A stretch of 64,000 nucleotides of DNA from JAYFQE01 sp034927345. GTDB lineage: Bacteria; Bacillota; Clostridia; Saccharofermentanales; UBA5734. The stretch covers positions 372,001-436,000 of the forward strand of contig JAYFQE010000002.1 of the NCBI GenBank assembly GCA_034927345.1, given 5' to 3'. This document shows, piece by piece, positions 42,223-51,576 of the stretch (its first letter is position 1; each line of letters opens with the position of its first letter). The notes under the pieces were generated by a model. The model was not told the DNA's origin and did not search any database. It saw only the letters and a list, made by a program, of their open reading frames with translations. The position numbers and the translations under genes were made by a program.

Positions 42223-43118
42223 GGCAATTGCTCCAAAAGGGCTTGAAAATAGCCGGGCAGCGGGCAGGTCAGACTAAGAAGCCGGCCGGTTGCCGGGTGG
42301 ACAAACTCAAGGGCTCCGGCATGCAGAGCCTGGCCGGCTAACGCATAATCAGGCCGGCGGCCGGCATAAACCGGATCACCGAGCAGCGGATGGCCGATAT
42401 ACTGCATGTGAACGCGAATCTGGTGCGTGCGTCCGGATTCCAGGCAGGCTTCCAGCCAGGTGGCGCCGGAATAGCGTTTGATCACCCGGAAATGGGTGAC
42501 CGAAGGCTTCCCTTCGCCGACGACAGCCATGCGCTGCCGGTTACGCGGATCCCGGCCGATCGGAGCATTGATGGTTCCCTGGTCGGCTTCGACCCGGCCG
42601 TGAACAACAGCCTGGTAAACTCTTTTAATTTCATGATTCCTGATTTTCTCGGCCATGTCGGCATGAATGCGGTTATCTTTGACAACCAGCAATAAGCCTG
42701 AAGTGTCCTTGTCGATCCGATGAACGATGCCCGGACGGATAATGCCGTTCAAATCTGAGAGCTGGCCGGCGCAGTGTTTTAACAAAGCATTGACCAAAGT
42801 TCCGTCATGATGGCCGACCGCCGGATGGACAACCATGCCCTGTGGCTTGTTGACAACCAGCAGCCATTGATCTTCATAGACAATATCAAGCGGAATGTCC
42901 TCCGGTTCGATCCGCGAAAGCTCGGGTTCCGGCCGATCAACCTGCACATCAACACCAGCCAGCGTCTTCCAGGAAGACTTCAGCGGTTTGCCGTTTAGCG
43001 TGACACAGCCGTCGGTCAACAGCTTTTGCACATAAGAACGGGAACAATCGGCTAGTTGTCCAGTCAGATATCGGTCAAGCCGTTCGCCGGATTCATTGAT
43101 CCGGATGATTTGCAGCAT
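42219..43118 (-). CDS. rluD: RluD-like 23S rRNA pseudouridine synthase
   Basis: This is a RluA-superfamily pseudouridine synthase. An N-terminal S4 domain (RLDRYLTGQLADCSRSYVQKLL) is followed by the catalytic domain with the active-site Asp in IVHRIDKDTSGLLLV and a late GRTHQIRVHMQYIGHPLLGD block. The start is ATG 43118, six bases after AGGAGGAG; the longer frame to 43145 lies inside lspA. Following lspA by overlap is the classical lspA-rluD arrangement. The exact uridines modified are not readable, so the symbol is by family. Confidence 0.92.
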   Translation of the reverse strand: MLQIIRINESGERLDRYLTGQLADCSRSYVQKLLTDGCVTLNGKPLKSSWKTLAGVDVQVDRPEPELSRIEPEDIPLDIVYEDQWLLVVNKPQGMVVHPAVGHHDGTLVNALLKHCAGQLSDLNGIIRPGIVHRIDKDTSGLLLVVKDNRIHADMAEKIRNHEIKRVYQAVVHGRVEADQGTINAPIGRDPRNRQRMAVVGEGKPSVTHFRVIKRYSGATWLEACLESGRTHQIRVHMQYIGHPLLGDPVYAGRRPDYALAGQALHAGALEFVHPATGRLLSLTCPLPGYFQALLEQLP

Positions 43119-43647
43119 GCTTCTCCTCCTCTTTCTCTTTTTCACCGTCCGGCGTCTCTTTTTTCCATGGCCATCCGATTTTACCGATAACGCCCGGATC
43201 GATCAGAATAAGCAGGCATAAAAGGATGGTGCCGCAGACGATCAACATATCCGCCAGATTAAAGGTTGGAAATATATAACTGCCAAAGTGGAAGTCCAGG
43301 AAATCCGTCACGGCGCCGTCGCGGACACGATCGATAAAATTGCCGAGGCTTCCGGCGCAGATTAACGTCAGGCAAGCCTGAAGTTTGGCATTTCGTGTTC
43401 GATATAGAATCGCCAGCAGGACCAGCGTTACAACGAAGGATACGCCGGCCAATAAATAAAGGCCCCAATTCTGTTCCGCCAGAAAGCTCCAGGCGGCGCC
43501 GCGGTTTTTACGTATAATGATGTAGAAAAAATTATCGATAACCGTAATTCTGTCCATTATCGATGTCAGATTGCGGTTGACAACCGCTTTCAGCAGCTGG
43601 TCCGCCGCAGTCAAGAGAATGATGATGATTGTCCAGACCATACCCAC
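43093..43647 (-). CDS. lspA: lipoprotein signal peptidase (signal peptidase II)
   Basis: LspA cuts the signal peptide of diacylglyceryl-modified prolipoproteins in the membrane. Four membrane helices are predicted. The catalytic aspartates are Asp115 (GAVTDFLDF) and Asp133 (NLADM), and GSLGNFIDRV precedes them. The C-terminal tail of about 30 residues is unusually charged (Lys/Glu-rich). The gene overlaps the end of the upstream lipoprotein gene, whose product would be a substrate. Confidence 0.95.
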   Translation of the reverse strand: MGMVWTIIIILLTAADQLLKAVVNRNLTSIMDRITVIDNFFYIIIRKNRGAAWSFLAEQNWGLYLLAGVSFVVTLVLLAILYRTRNAKLQACLTLICAGSLGNFIDRVRDGAVTDFLDFHFGSYIFPTFNLADMLIVCGTILLCLLILIDPGVIGKIGWPWKKETPDGEKEKEEEKHAANHPDQ

Positions 43648-45320
43648 AACTCCTCAATATTTTGATAGGGATGATAACGATCAGGCCGACATTGGCCGCT
43701 GACCCGATCCCCGTATGCCAGGCCTTCCGACATAAGCATCAGGCAGCACCAGGGTGAGCGGGCGGCTGTTTCCAGGATTGCCTGCGTCAGGTCCGCGCCT
43801 GCCGCCGACATCCCGGATGCCGCTTCGGAGGAAACCGGCAGCAGCTGGCTTAATTTCGTCTGCCAGGCCGCGTAATCTGCCAGGCCGCTTCCCTGGCTGT
43901 TAATCGAATCCAACGCGGAAAACAACGGCGCGCGAGGGCTTTTATAAAGCCAGTCCGGAACAGGCGCAGCAGGCAGCGACGCAGACAGGATAGCCAGATC
44001 ATATTCTCCGGCCGTTACCGTCTGCCAGAAAACATCGGCCGCTAAAGTCTGCTGTTCATAAGCAATTCCGGCGTTTTCAAGCAGAGATCCAATGATTCCT
44101 GCCAGTTTCAGCCGCCATTCGTCATCAGCCGGAACCAGAAGACTCAGCGGCTTCGATGATGCGTTCCAGGCCGGCGTTCCCAGTTGATCCAGCACAGGCG
44201 TATCGTCGGGGCTGATTTTGTTCATAAGCCAGCTGGCCGCCGGAAGACCCACATCAGTCGCTTCGCCCCAACCTGCTGCTTCTGTTTTTGACAAAGCCGC
44301 CGCGTTGATGAGCTTCTTGATGAATAACAACCGGTCGCCGGAAGCCAGAGGGCGGCTGCTTTGCGTATTGCAAGACAAGAAGACCGCCTTGTTTCCGGTA
44401 TAATAATCCAGACGCAGACTGCTGCGCAAGGTATAACGGCCGTATTCCTGATCATCAAGCATAACCAGATCCAGTTCATCCCTTTCAAAAGCGCCCATTG
44501 CTTCGGACTCGTTCCGATATGCCTTGACCTGTATTTTCTTTAATTCAGAAGGGTCGCCGGATACGGCCAATTCCAGCTCAAGGCCACTCTGACCGTCATA
44601 TGAGAGCATTTTATAGGAACCGGTGCCGGGCACCAGATCGAAAGGCCCGGCAGTCAGACTGGCGGCCGGAATAATCGGAAAAGTCAGCGCGTATGACAGC
44701 CAGGGATCCGGTTGATTCAGGAGCAATTCCAGGTTCTGGCTGTCAACCATATTGACCGCGCCGACCGCGGATAGTCCGGAAGCATAAATCGAGTGATTCT
44801 CCGGATTGATGACATATTGCAGGCAGGCGGCGACATCAGCGGCGGTCAGCGGCTGGCCGTCATGGAATACCAAACCGGGCTTCAGCGTGATGATCGCCTG
44901 CAGACCATCTTCCCTGACCTTCAGGCCGGCCGCCAATTCGGCTTCGACAGATTGATTTTCATTGATCCGGAAAAGGCCCTGGAATATCAGATCATTGACC
45001 GCCTGGCCGGAACGGCTGGTTTCCAGCAGCGGATTCAAGGTCGTCCGGGTCTTCCACCAAATCCGCAATGTTCCGCTCGCTGCCTGGGGCCGCCGGTCGA
45101 TCGCCTGGCTGGATTCACCTTCAGATCCTGCTGTCGCTGTTTCAGCCGTTACGGATGGATCAGCCGTTGAAGCCGCCGTTGCCGCAGACTCCGTACCGGT
45201 CCGGGGACCGGATGCCATACAGGCGCCCGACTGTAAAATAAGCAAAGCAGCGCATAGAAGGCACGCCAGCCGGGCAGCGCGCGGACGATATCCAATTAGC
45301 CGATCGAGTCGTGCAGCCAT
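43611..45320 (-). CDS. orphan solute-binding lipoprotein, peptide/nickel ABC family 5
   Basis: The mature part has the SBP family 5 plan: LNPLLETSRSGQAVNDLIFQ near the start, LKPGLVFHDGQPLTAADVAA, then GTGSYKMLSYDGQSG. ATG 45320 opens a signal sequence ending LQSGAC at Cys34, a lipobox-like site, so the protein is probably membrane-anchored. A Thr/Ala/Ser-rich spacer follows the Cys. No ABC permease or ATPase genes are adjacent, which is unusual for the family. The gene starts 2 bases after ymdB ends and overlaps lspA. The ligand is unknown. Confidence 0.85.
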   Translation of the reverse strand: MAARLDRLIGYRPRAARLACLLCAALLILQSGACMASGPRTGTESAATAASTADPSVTAETATAGSEGESSQAIDRRPQAASGTLRIWWKTRTTLNPLLETSRSGQAVNDLIFQGLFRINENQSVEAELAAGLKVREDGLQAIITLKPGLVFHDGQPLTAADVAACLQYVINPENHSIYASGLSAVGAVNMVDSQNLELLLNQPDPWLSYALTFPIIPAASLTAGPFDLVPGTGSYKMLSYDGQSGLELELAVSGDPSELKKIQVKAYRNESEAMGAFERDELDLVMLDDQEYGRYTLRSSLRLDYYTGNKAVFLSCNTQSSRPLASGDRLLFIKKLINAAALSKTEAAGWGEATDVGLPAASWLMNKISPDDTPVLDQLGTPAWNASSKPLSLLVPADDEWRLKLAGIIGSLLENAGIAYEQQTLAADVFWQTVTAGEYDLAILSASLPAAPVPDWLYKSPRAPLFSALDSINSQGSGLADYAAWQTKLSQLLPVSSEAASGMSAAGADLTQAILETAARSPWCCLMLMSEGLAYGDRVSGQCRPDRYHPYQNIEELWVWSGQSSSFS

Positions 45321-45321
45321 T

Positions 45322-46104
45322 TTATTCCTCGATCCTGATCCGTTCGATTTTTTTAGCCTGTCCGGTAACCGGATCCGCATCGATATAGACGGCGCACAGC
45401 GCCGACGGGCCATAAGCCGGTTCATACCGGGCAGGCAGGCGGCTGACAAACCGCCGCAGGGATGTTTCTTTCTCCATGCCGATCACGCCGTCCGTTGGCC
45501 CGGTCATGCCGACATCTGTTATGAAAGCTGTACCGCGTTCTAAAATGCGTTCATCCGCCGTCTGTACGTGGGTATGGGTACCCGCAACCAAGGTGACGCG
45601 GCCGTCCAGATAGCAAGCCATAGCATTCTTTTCCGATGTTGCCTCAGCATGAAAATCGACGATGATGATCTTCGCTTGATTCTGCGCCGCGTTTTCGGCC
45701 AATAACCGCTCGGCGGCAGCAAAGGGATCATCAACCGGATCCATGAAAACTCGTCCCAGCAAATTGATAACCAGAACCGGACAAGCGGTGCGACGCCAGA
45801 CCAGATGGCCTTTGCCCGGCCAGGCTGCCGGGCCGTTGGCCGGCCTGATGAGATTGTCGATTCGGTCTATGGAATCCAGCAGGTCTTGTCTGGCCCAGCT
45901 GTGGTTGCCTAATGTCATGACATCAACGCCGGCTGATTGAATATCTTTAGCCAGCGTGGCGGTTAATCCCAGTCCGGCAGCTGCATTTTCCGCATTAGCG
46001 ATGCAGAGATCGATTTGATACCGTTTCTTTAAATCCGGCAATTTCGCTTTCAATAATTTGCGGCCGCCTGATCCGACCAGGTCTCCAATAAAGAGGATAT
46101 GCAA
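45322..46104 (-). CDS. ymdB: YmdB-like metallophosphoesterase
   Basis: YmdB is a metal-dependent 2',3'-cyclic nucleotide phosphodiesterase that affects RNase Y-dependent RNA levels and biofilm or sporulation choices in Bacillus. The metal-binding blocks are ILFIGDLVGSGG, IANAENAAAGLGLT, VMTLGNHSW, IVDFHAEATSEK and VAGTHTHVQTADERIL. The length of 260 residues is normal. It lies downstream of rny, the same neighbour as in Bacillus, although a terminator-like hairpin separates the two. Confidence 0.94.
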   Translation of the reverse strand: MHILFIGDLVGSGGRKLLKAKLPDLKKRYQIDLCIANAENAAAGLGLTATLAKDIQSAGVDVMTLGNHSWARQDLLDSIDRIDNLIRPANGPAAWPGKGHLVWRRTACPVLVINLLGRVFMDPVDDPFAAAERLLAENAAQNQAKIIIVDFHAEATSEKNAMACYLDGRVTLVAGTHTHVQTADERILERGTAFITDVGMTGPTDGVIGMEKETSLRRFVSRLPARYEPAYGPSALCAVYIDADPVTGQAKKIERIRIEE

Positions 46105-46166
46105 ATTCTCTCCCCCTATTCATTTATTAACCTATATTCTATCATACATTGCCCCGATGGCGAAAT

Positions 46167-46203
46167 AGAAAACGCAACCGCTCCCAGAAGAAGCGGCTGC
46201 GTT
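46167..46203 (-). terminator. terminator after rny
   Basis: AACGCAACCGCT (46171-46182) pairs with AGCGGCTGCGTT (46192-46203). On the minus strand the hairpin is followed by TTTTC. It lies about 30 bases past the rny stop codon. Confidence 0.7.
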
Positions 46204-46235
46204 CCTTAACATGCTATTCCGTCGTACAGGTGATG

Positions 46236-47816
46236 CTATTTGGCAAACTCGGTAACACGGGTTTCCCGGATGATATGGACTTTGATCTGTCCGGGGTAGT
46301 CCAGTTCATCTTCGATTTTTTTGCATATCTCCCTGGCTTTTAAAATCATCTCATCATCATGGACATTCTCCGGTTTTACCATAACCCGGATTTCCCGTCC
46401 AGCTTGAATCGCATAGGATTTCTCAACCCCTTCAAACGAATTGGCGATTTCTTCAAGCTTTTGAATCCGTTTGATGTAGGTCTCCAGATTCTCACGTCTG
46501 GCGCCAGGCCGTGCGGCAGATATGGCATCGGCGGCAGCTACCAGAATGGAAACCAATGAATCCGGCTCCACATCACCGTGATGCGATTGGATCGCATTGA
46601 TCACTTCAGGGCCTTCTTTATACTTGCGGGCAATTTCCGCCCCCAAAGTAATATGCGACCCCTCCATTTCAAAATCGGCCGCTTTGCCGATATCATGCAA
46701 TAACCCGGCCCGCTTGGCCATCATGACATCCAAGCCAAGTTCGGCGGCCATCATGCCGGCCAGCCAGCAAACTTCGATGGAGTGCTGCAGGACATTCTGT
46801 CCATAGCTGGTGCGATACCGCAGCCGTCCCAGGAGTTTGATGATTTCCGGATGCAGTCCCATGATGCCTGTTTCGAAAACGGCACGGTCGCCTTCCTGCT
46901 TGATGGTAGCCTCAACTTCTTTGCGGGCTTTCTCAACCATCTCCTCAATGCGGGCAGGATGGATTCGACCGTCAATGATCAATTTGTCGATCGTAATACG
47001 GGCAATTTCACGCCGGATCGGATCAAAGCTCGACAAGATCACCGCTTCAGGTGTATCGTCGATAATCAAGTCGACGCCGGTCAAGGTTTCGATCGTCCGG
47101 ATATTGCGGCCTTCGCGGCCGATAATCCGCCCTTTCATCTCGTCGTTCGGCAGCGTAACCACCGATACGGTCGATTCGGATACATAGTCGGCAGCATAAC
47201 GCTGAATCGATCCGACAATGATCTCTTTGGCTTTGCGATCAGCTTCTTCTTTTGTTTCTTCTTCCATTTGCCGGAGCATAACAGCCATGTCGTGGCGGTA
47301 TTCAATTCTGGCTTCATCAAGAACCTGCTTTTTCGCATCCTCAATGGACAGATTGGATATCCGCTCCAATTCGATCACTTTCTGTTTTTCCAGCTCTTTG
47401 GTTTTTTCTTCCAGGACCAGGACGTCGCTGACCCGATTGTCCAGAGCCTCTTCTTTTTGCTCCAGAACTTCCAGCTTGCGCTCCAGAGCTTCTTCTTTCT
47501 GCTCCAGACGGTTGCGCTCACGCTGCAACTCGGTTTTCTTCTCGCGCACATCCTTTTCAAATTCAATTCTGGCTTTATGGACTTCCTCTTTTGCCTGGAG
47601 CAAGAATTCACGTTTCCTGCTCTCGCCCGTCTTCTGGGCTTCGCCGATCAGTTTATCTGCTTCGACTTCAGCAACAGCGGCAGCTTCTTTCATCGCCTTG
47701 ACCTTTTTGCTGAAACCAAGCTGATAATAAGCAACAGTGGCGGCACAGGCGATAATCAGTCCAACAACCAATCCGATTATTAAAGATAGCCAGTCTATAA
47801 TGGCAATCACCCCCAA
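46236..47816 (-). CDS. rny: ribonuclease Y
   Basis: RNase Y is the membrane-anchored endoribonuclease that starts bulk mRNA decay in many Firmicutes. The order is a membrane helix (LSLIIGLVVGLIIACAATVAYY), a long Glu/Lys coiled coil (about 35-205), a KH domain (GRIIGREGRNIRTIE) and an HD domain (AGLLHDIGKAADFE, QSHHGDVEPDS). The start codon is uncertain. The frame opens at TTG 47816 with GTG at 47810, but neither has a ribosome binding site. GGGGGTG at 47808-47814 looks like one for the ATT codon at 47801, which would begin the protein at IDWLSLIIG. Confidence 0.95.
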   Translation of the reverse strand: MGVIAIIDWLSLIIGLVVGLIIACAATVAYYQLGFSKKVKAMKEAAAVAEVEADKLIGEAQKTGESRKREFLLQAKEEVHKARIEFEKDVREKKTELQRERNRLEQKEEALERKLEVLEQKEEALDNRVSDVLVLEEKTKELEKQKVIELERISNLSIEDAKKQVLDEARIEYRHDMAVMLRQMEEETKEEADRKAKEIIVGSIQRYAADYVSESTVSVVTLPNDEMKGRIIGREGRNIRTIETLTGVDLIIDDTPEAVILSSFDPIRREIARITIDKLIIDGRIHPARIEEMVEKARKEVEATIKQEGDRAVFETGIMGLHPEIIKLLGRLRYRTSYGQNVLQHSIEVCWLAGMMAAELGLDVMMAKRAGLLHDIGKAADFEMEGSHITLGAEIARKYKEGPEVINAIQSHHGDVEPDSLVSILVAAADAISAARPGARRENLETYIKRIQKLEEIANSFEGVEKSYAIQAGREIRVMVKPENVHDDEMILKAREICKKIEDELDYPGQIKVHIIRETRVTEFAK

Positions 47817-47904
47817 TATTCATTTATCAAGATTCATTAAAGTCCCTGTATTTATGGAATAATAAGCATCTCTAATATTCTATAGAACTTTATGGGTCAA
47901 TGTC

Positions 47905-47948
47905 AATAAAGCAAATGGCCCTTCCCAGGAAAAGGATGGGCCATTTGC
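47905..47948 (-). terminator. terminator of the hydrogenase operon
   Basis: GCAAATGGCCC (47911-47921) and GGGCCATTTGC (47938-47948) form a perfect 11-bp stem just after the hydA stop. On the minus strand it is followed by TTTATT. Confidence 0.8.
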
Positions 47949-47971
47949 CAAAAAATGTTCTTAAATGGACC

Positions 47972-49738
47972 TTATTGCTCCAGAACGCTGTCCGGATAAA
48001 TCTCACGGCGATGATAATGGGTATGCAGCAATTCATGTGACATATGCCCATTGGGTTCGCCCAGAAAGTTTTTATAAAGAGCGTCCACATCGGAATTCTT
48101 GTAGGATTTACGTTCAGGCATCAGGACATCCTCTTCATAGAGCGCTTTTGCCCTCAAGGTGCGCAGATCGATATCCATCAGATCCTGAGCGTGAACTTGC
48201 GGTTGTCCGCCGCCGCAGACACAGCCGCCGGAGCAGCCCATGATTTCGATGAAGTGGTACTGGGGCGCGGTGCCGGCGCGGATGGCGTCGAGCAGTTTGC
48301 GGGCTGCCGCCGTGCTGTGGGCAACCGCTACGCGCAGCTTCATGCCGGCAATTTCCAGTTCAGCTTCCTTGATGCCGGAATCGGCGCCGCGGACAGCCTG
48401 ATATTCGAAAGCGGGCAGATCTTTATGTTCGAGGACATCAGCCACAGTACGCAACGCAGCCTCCATAACGCCGCCGGTGGCGCCGAAAATGACGGCAGCG
48501 CCGGTATACTCGCCAAAAAGATCCATGTCCGGGCCTTCATCAGGCAGTTTGTTGAAATCCAAACCGGTTTGCTTGATCATCCGGGCAATCTCACGGGTCG
48601 TCAACACAGCGTCGACATCCCGCAGTCCGGTGGAAGGATTAACCATTTCATCACGCGACGCTTCGGTTTTTTTCGAGGTGCAGGGCATGACGGAAACGAC
48701 AAAGATATCTTTAGGATCAATATTCTTGCGTTTGGCATAATAAGTCTTGATGATTGCGCCTTCCATCTGGTGCGGCGATTTGCAGGTTGAAAGGTTATCC
48801 AGGAATTCCGGATAATAGAATTCGGCAAAACGGATCCACCCCGGCGAACAGGAAGTGATCATCGGGAGTTTGCCGCCGTTTTGCAGGCGGTTGATCAATT
48901 CGGTGCCCTCTTCCATGATGGTCAGGTCGGCGCCGAAATTGGTGTCGTAGATTTTGTCAAAGCCCATGCGGCGCAGCGCGGCAAATAATTTGCCGGTAAC
49001 CCGGGTGCCAAACGGCAGGCCGAATTCTTCACCCAATGCGGCGCGAACAGCCGGAGCGACCTGGACGACTACGTGTTTTTTCGGATCTTGAATCGCCGCC
49101 CAGACGCGTTCGTCATCTTCTTTTTCATGCAGAGCGCCAACCGGGCAGGCTACGATACACTGACCGCAATAAATGCAGGGCGCGTCGGCCATGCTGATGT
49201 TATAAGCCGGGCCGATCGCCGTCTGAAAGCCACGGTTGAGGAAAGACAGGACATTGATATCCTGTTTCTGGCAAGCGGCGACACAGCGGCCACAGAGAAT
49301 GCACTTGCTGGAATCGCGAACGATAGAATAGGATTTGCTGTCGATTTTGCTGGGACTCTTCTCACCTTTGTAGCTGACGCCGCGGATGCCGTACAGTTCG
49401 CAAAGCGCCTGCAGTTCGCAGTTGCCGTTCCTGATGCAGGACAGGCAATCTTGATTATGATCGGACAAAATCAGTTCCAGAGTCGATTTGCGCGTAGCGC
49501 GGACACGCGGCGAATTGGTTTTAACAACCATGCCTTCGCTGACCGGCGTAACGCAGGCAGCAGATAAACTGCGGCCGCCGACGACCTCGACCAGGCAAAT
49601 ACGGCAGGCGCCGACCTCGTTGACACCCTTCAGATAACACAGAGTGGGCACCTTTATGCCGGCAGCTCTGGCCGCTTCAAGGATTGTATAGCTGGATGGC
49701 ACACTGACTTGAACGCCATCGATGGTAACATTGACCAT
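47972..49738 (-). CDS. hydA: [FeFe]-hydrogenase catalytic subunit HydA
   Basis: HydA reduces protons to H2 or oxidises H2. The N-terminal [2Fe-2S] ferredoxin domain has Cys34, 45, 48 and 62, followed by the His94-Cys98-Cys101-Cys107 cluster and two [4Fe-4S] clusters (146-156 and 188-198). The H-cluster motifs are complete: TSCSPGW (about 295), MPCTSKK (about 351) and MGCSGGCVCGGGQ (about 500), and the small-subunit-like tail follows. With HydB and HydC it forms a trimeric, NAD-linked enzyme of the type known to bifurcate electrons between ferredoxin and NAD. Start: ATG 49738; GTG 49744, ten bases after AGGAG, is an alternative. Confidence 0.96.
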   Translation of the reverse strand: MVNVTIDGVQVSVPSSYTILEAARAAGIKVPTLCYLKGVNEVGACRICLVEVVGGRSLSAACVTPVSEGMVVKTNSPRVRATRKSTLELILSDHNQDCLSCIRNGNCELQALCELYGIRGVSYKGEKSPSKIDSKSYSIVRDSSKCILCGRCVAACQKQDINVLSFLNRGFQTAIGPAYNISMADAPCIYCGQCIVACPVGALHEKEDDERVWAAIQDPKKHVVVQVAPAVRAALGEEFGLPFGTRVTGKLFAALRRMGFDKIYDTNFGADLTIMEEGTELINRLQNGGKLPMITSCSPGWIRFAEFYYPEFLDNLSTCKSPHQMEGAIIKTYYAKRKNIDPKDIFVVSVMPCTSKKTEASRDEMVNPSTGLRDVDAVLTTREIARMIKQTGLDFNKLPDEGPDMDLFGEYTGAAVIFGATGGVMEAALRTVADVLEHKDLPAFEYQAVRGADSGIKEAELEIAGMKLRVAVAHSTAAARKLLDAIRAGTAPQYHFIEIMGCSGGCVCGGGQPQVHAQDLMDIDLRTLRAKALYEEDVLMPERKSYKNSDVDALYKNFLGEPNGHMSHELLHTHYHRREIYPDSVLEQ

Positions 49739-49769
49739 GTTCACTTGTTTCACGCTCCTTCTGACGCCT

Positions 49770-51572
49770 TTACCGCTTGACAACGGCCTTAAATTTGCAG
49801 GCCTGCTCGCAGGCGCCGCATTTGATGCACTTGGTCGTGTCAATCACAAAGGGTTCTTTACCAAGAACGCCTGTGATACAGCCGACCGGACAACGTTTTG
49901 CGCAAAGTCCGCATTTCTTGCAGAGATCGGGCAATATGGTATAGTGCGTCAGTCCCTTGCAAACGCCGCAGCGGCATTTCTTTTCTACGACGTGTTCTTC
50001 ATATTCTTTCCGGAAATGCTTCAATGTCGAAAGCACCGGGTTCGGCGCGGTCTGGCCCAACGCGCAGAGCGAGCCGGCCTTGATTGCCGTCGCCATGCGT
50101 TCCAGTTCGTTCAGATCATCCAGCGTGCCCGTGCCGTCTGTTATTTTTTCGAGGATTTCCAGCATACGGCGGGTGCCGATCCGGCAGGGCGCGCATTTGC
50201 CGCAGGATTCGTCGACTGTAAACCGCAGGAAGAATTTGGCGATATCCACCATGCAGGTGTCTTCATCCATGACAATCATGCCGCCTGAACCCATCATGGA
50301 TCCGGCTGCGATCAGATTCTCATAATCGATCGGCGTATCGAGCAGGCTGGCAGGAATGCAGCCGCCTGAAGGGCCGCCGGTCTGAACGGATTTGAAAGCT
50401 TTATTGTTGGGGATGCCGCCGCCGATGTCGAAGACGATCTCCCGGACTGTGGTTCCCATCGGGATTTCGACCAGACCAACATTGTTGACCTTGCCGCCCA
50501 AAGCAAAAACCTTCGTGCCTTTGCTCTTCTCGGTACCCATGGAGGCAAACCATTCGGCGCCTTTCTGGAAAATAACCGGCACATTGGCAAAAGTCTCAAC
50601 ATTATTCAGAATGGTCGGTTTGCCAAAGAGGCCCTTGACAGCCGGGAACGGCGGCCGAGGTGTCGGATTGCCGCGTTTTCCTTCGATCGAACGCATCAAG
50701 GCTGTTTCCTCGCCGCAAACAAAAGCGCCGGCGCCAAGACGAATCTCAATATCGAAATTGAAGCCGCTGTCGAAAATATTCTCGCCCAGCAAGCCGTATT
50801 CTTTGGCTTGCTTGATGGCAATTTTCAAACGCTGCACAGCGATCGGGTATTCGGCGCGGACATAGATATAGCCCTGGCTGGAACCGATCGCATAACCGGC
50901 AATAACCATGGCTTCAATAACACTGTGCGGATCGCCTTCCAAGATCGAGCGGTCCATGAAAGCTCCGGGATCGCCTTCATCAGCGTTGCAGCAAACATAC
51001 TTTTGATCGTTTTGCTGTTTGGCTGCGAATTCCCATTTCATGCCGGTCGGGAAACCGCCGCCGCCACGCCCTCTGAGTCCGGCTTTCTTGATTTCGTTGA
51101 TGACATCCATCGGAGCAACTTTTTCGGTTAATATTTTACCCAGCGCCTGATAGCCATCATGAGCGATATATTCATCAATCAGCTCAGGATTGATGACGCC
51201 GCAATTGCGCAAGGCTATTCTTTTCTGTTTTTTAAAGAAAGAAGACTCCTCGACATTGCGGGCCTGATCAAGCGGAAGAGCGGTCTGAAGCGTCATCAGG
51301 CGCTTTACATAGCGGCCTTTGAGCAGGTGTTCGGAAACGATTTCAGCCACGTCATCAGGAGTAACCCGATAGTACATGACGCCTTCCGGATAGATAACCA
51401 TGATCGGGCCTTCAGCGCATAAACCGAAGCAGCCGGTTTTGACAACCTTGACTTCTTTAGACAAGCCATTGGCCGCCAATTCTTTTTCCATGTTTTCAAT
51501 GATCCTGGGTGATTGGGATGAGGTACAGCCAGTTCCGCAACAAACCAGGACATGGGCTCGGTAAAGATCCAT
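49770..51572 (-). CDS. hydB: NADH-linked hydrogenase subunit HydB (NuoF-like)
   Basis: HydB carries FMN and the NAD site of the trimeric hydrogenase. The N-terminal thioredoxin-like [2Fe-2S] part has CCGTGCTSS and KTGCFGLCAEGP. The NuoF core shows GLRGRGGGGFPTGMKWEFA, CNADEGDPGAFMDRSIL and the iron-sulfur site ESCGKCAPCRIGTRRM. The C terminus adds two [4Fe-4S] ferredoxin repeats (CKKCGLCAKRCPVGCI and CIKCGACEQACKF). The 600 residues match this fused form, which is standard in hydrogenases and formate dehydrogenases of anaerobes. The gene lies 31 bases before hydA and 4 bases after hydC. Confidence 0.95.
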   Translation of the reverse strand: MDLYRAHVLVCCGTGCTSSQSPRIIENMEKELAANGLSKEVKVVKTGCFGLCAEGPIMVIYPEGVMYYRVTPDDVAEIVSEHLLKGRYVKRLMTLQTALPLDQARNVEESSFFKKQKRIALRNCGVINPELIDEYIAHDGYQALGKILTEKVAPMDVINEIKKAGLRGRGGGGFPTGMKWEFAAKQQNDQKYVCCNADEGDPGAFMDRSILEGDPHSVIEAMVIAGYAIGSSQGYIYVRAEYPIAVQRLKIAIKQAKEYGLLGENIFDSGFNFDIEIRLGAGAFVCGEETALMRSIEGKRGNPTPRPPFPAVKGLFGKPTILNNVETFANVPVIFQKGAEWFASMGTEKSKGTKVFALGGKVNNVGLVEIPMGTTVREIVFDIGGGIPNNKAFKSVQTGGPSGGCIPASLLDTPIDYENLIAAGSMMGSGGMIVMDEDTCMVDIAKFFLRFTVDESCGKCAPCRIGTRRMLEILEKITDGTGTLDDLNELERMATAIKAGSLCALGQTAPNPVLSTLKHFRKEYEEHVVEKKCRCGVCKGLTHYTILPDLCKKCGLCAKRCPVGCITGVLGKEPFVIDTTKCIKCGACEQACKFKAVVKR

Positions 51573-51576
51573 GAAC

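Noticed and set aside
46782..47783. A 333-codon open frame on the plus strand opposite rny
   Set aside because: It is an antisense shadow of the rny coiled coil. The translation is repetitive Phe/Leu/Gln-rich sequence mirroring Glu/Lys codons, and no ribosome binding site was seen.
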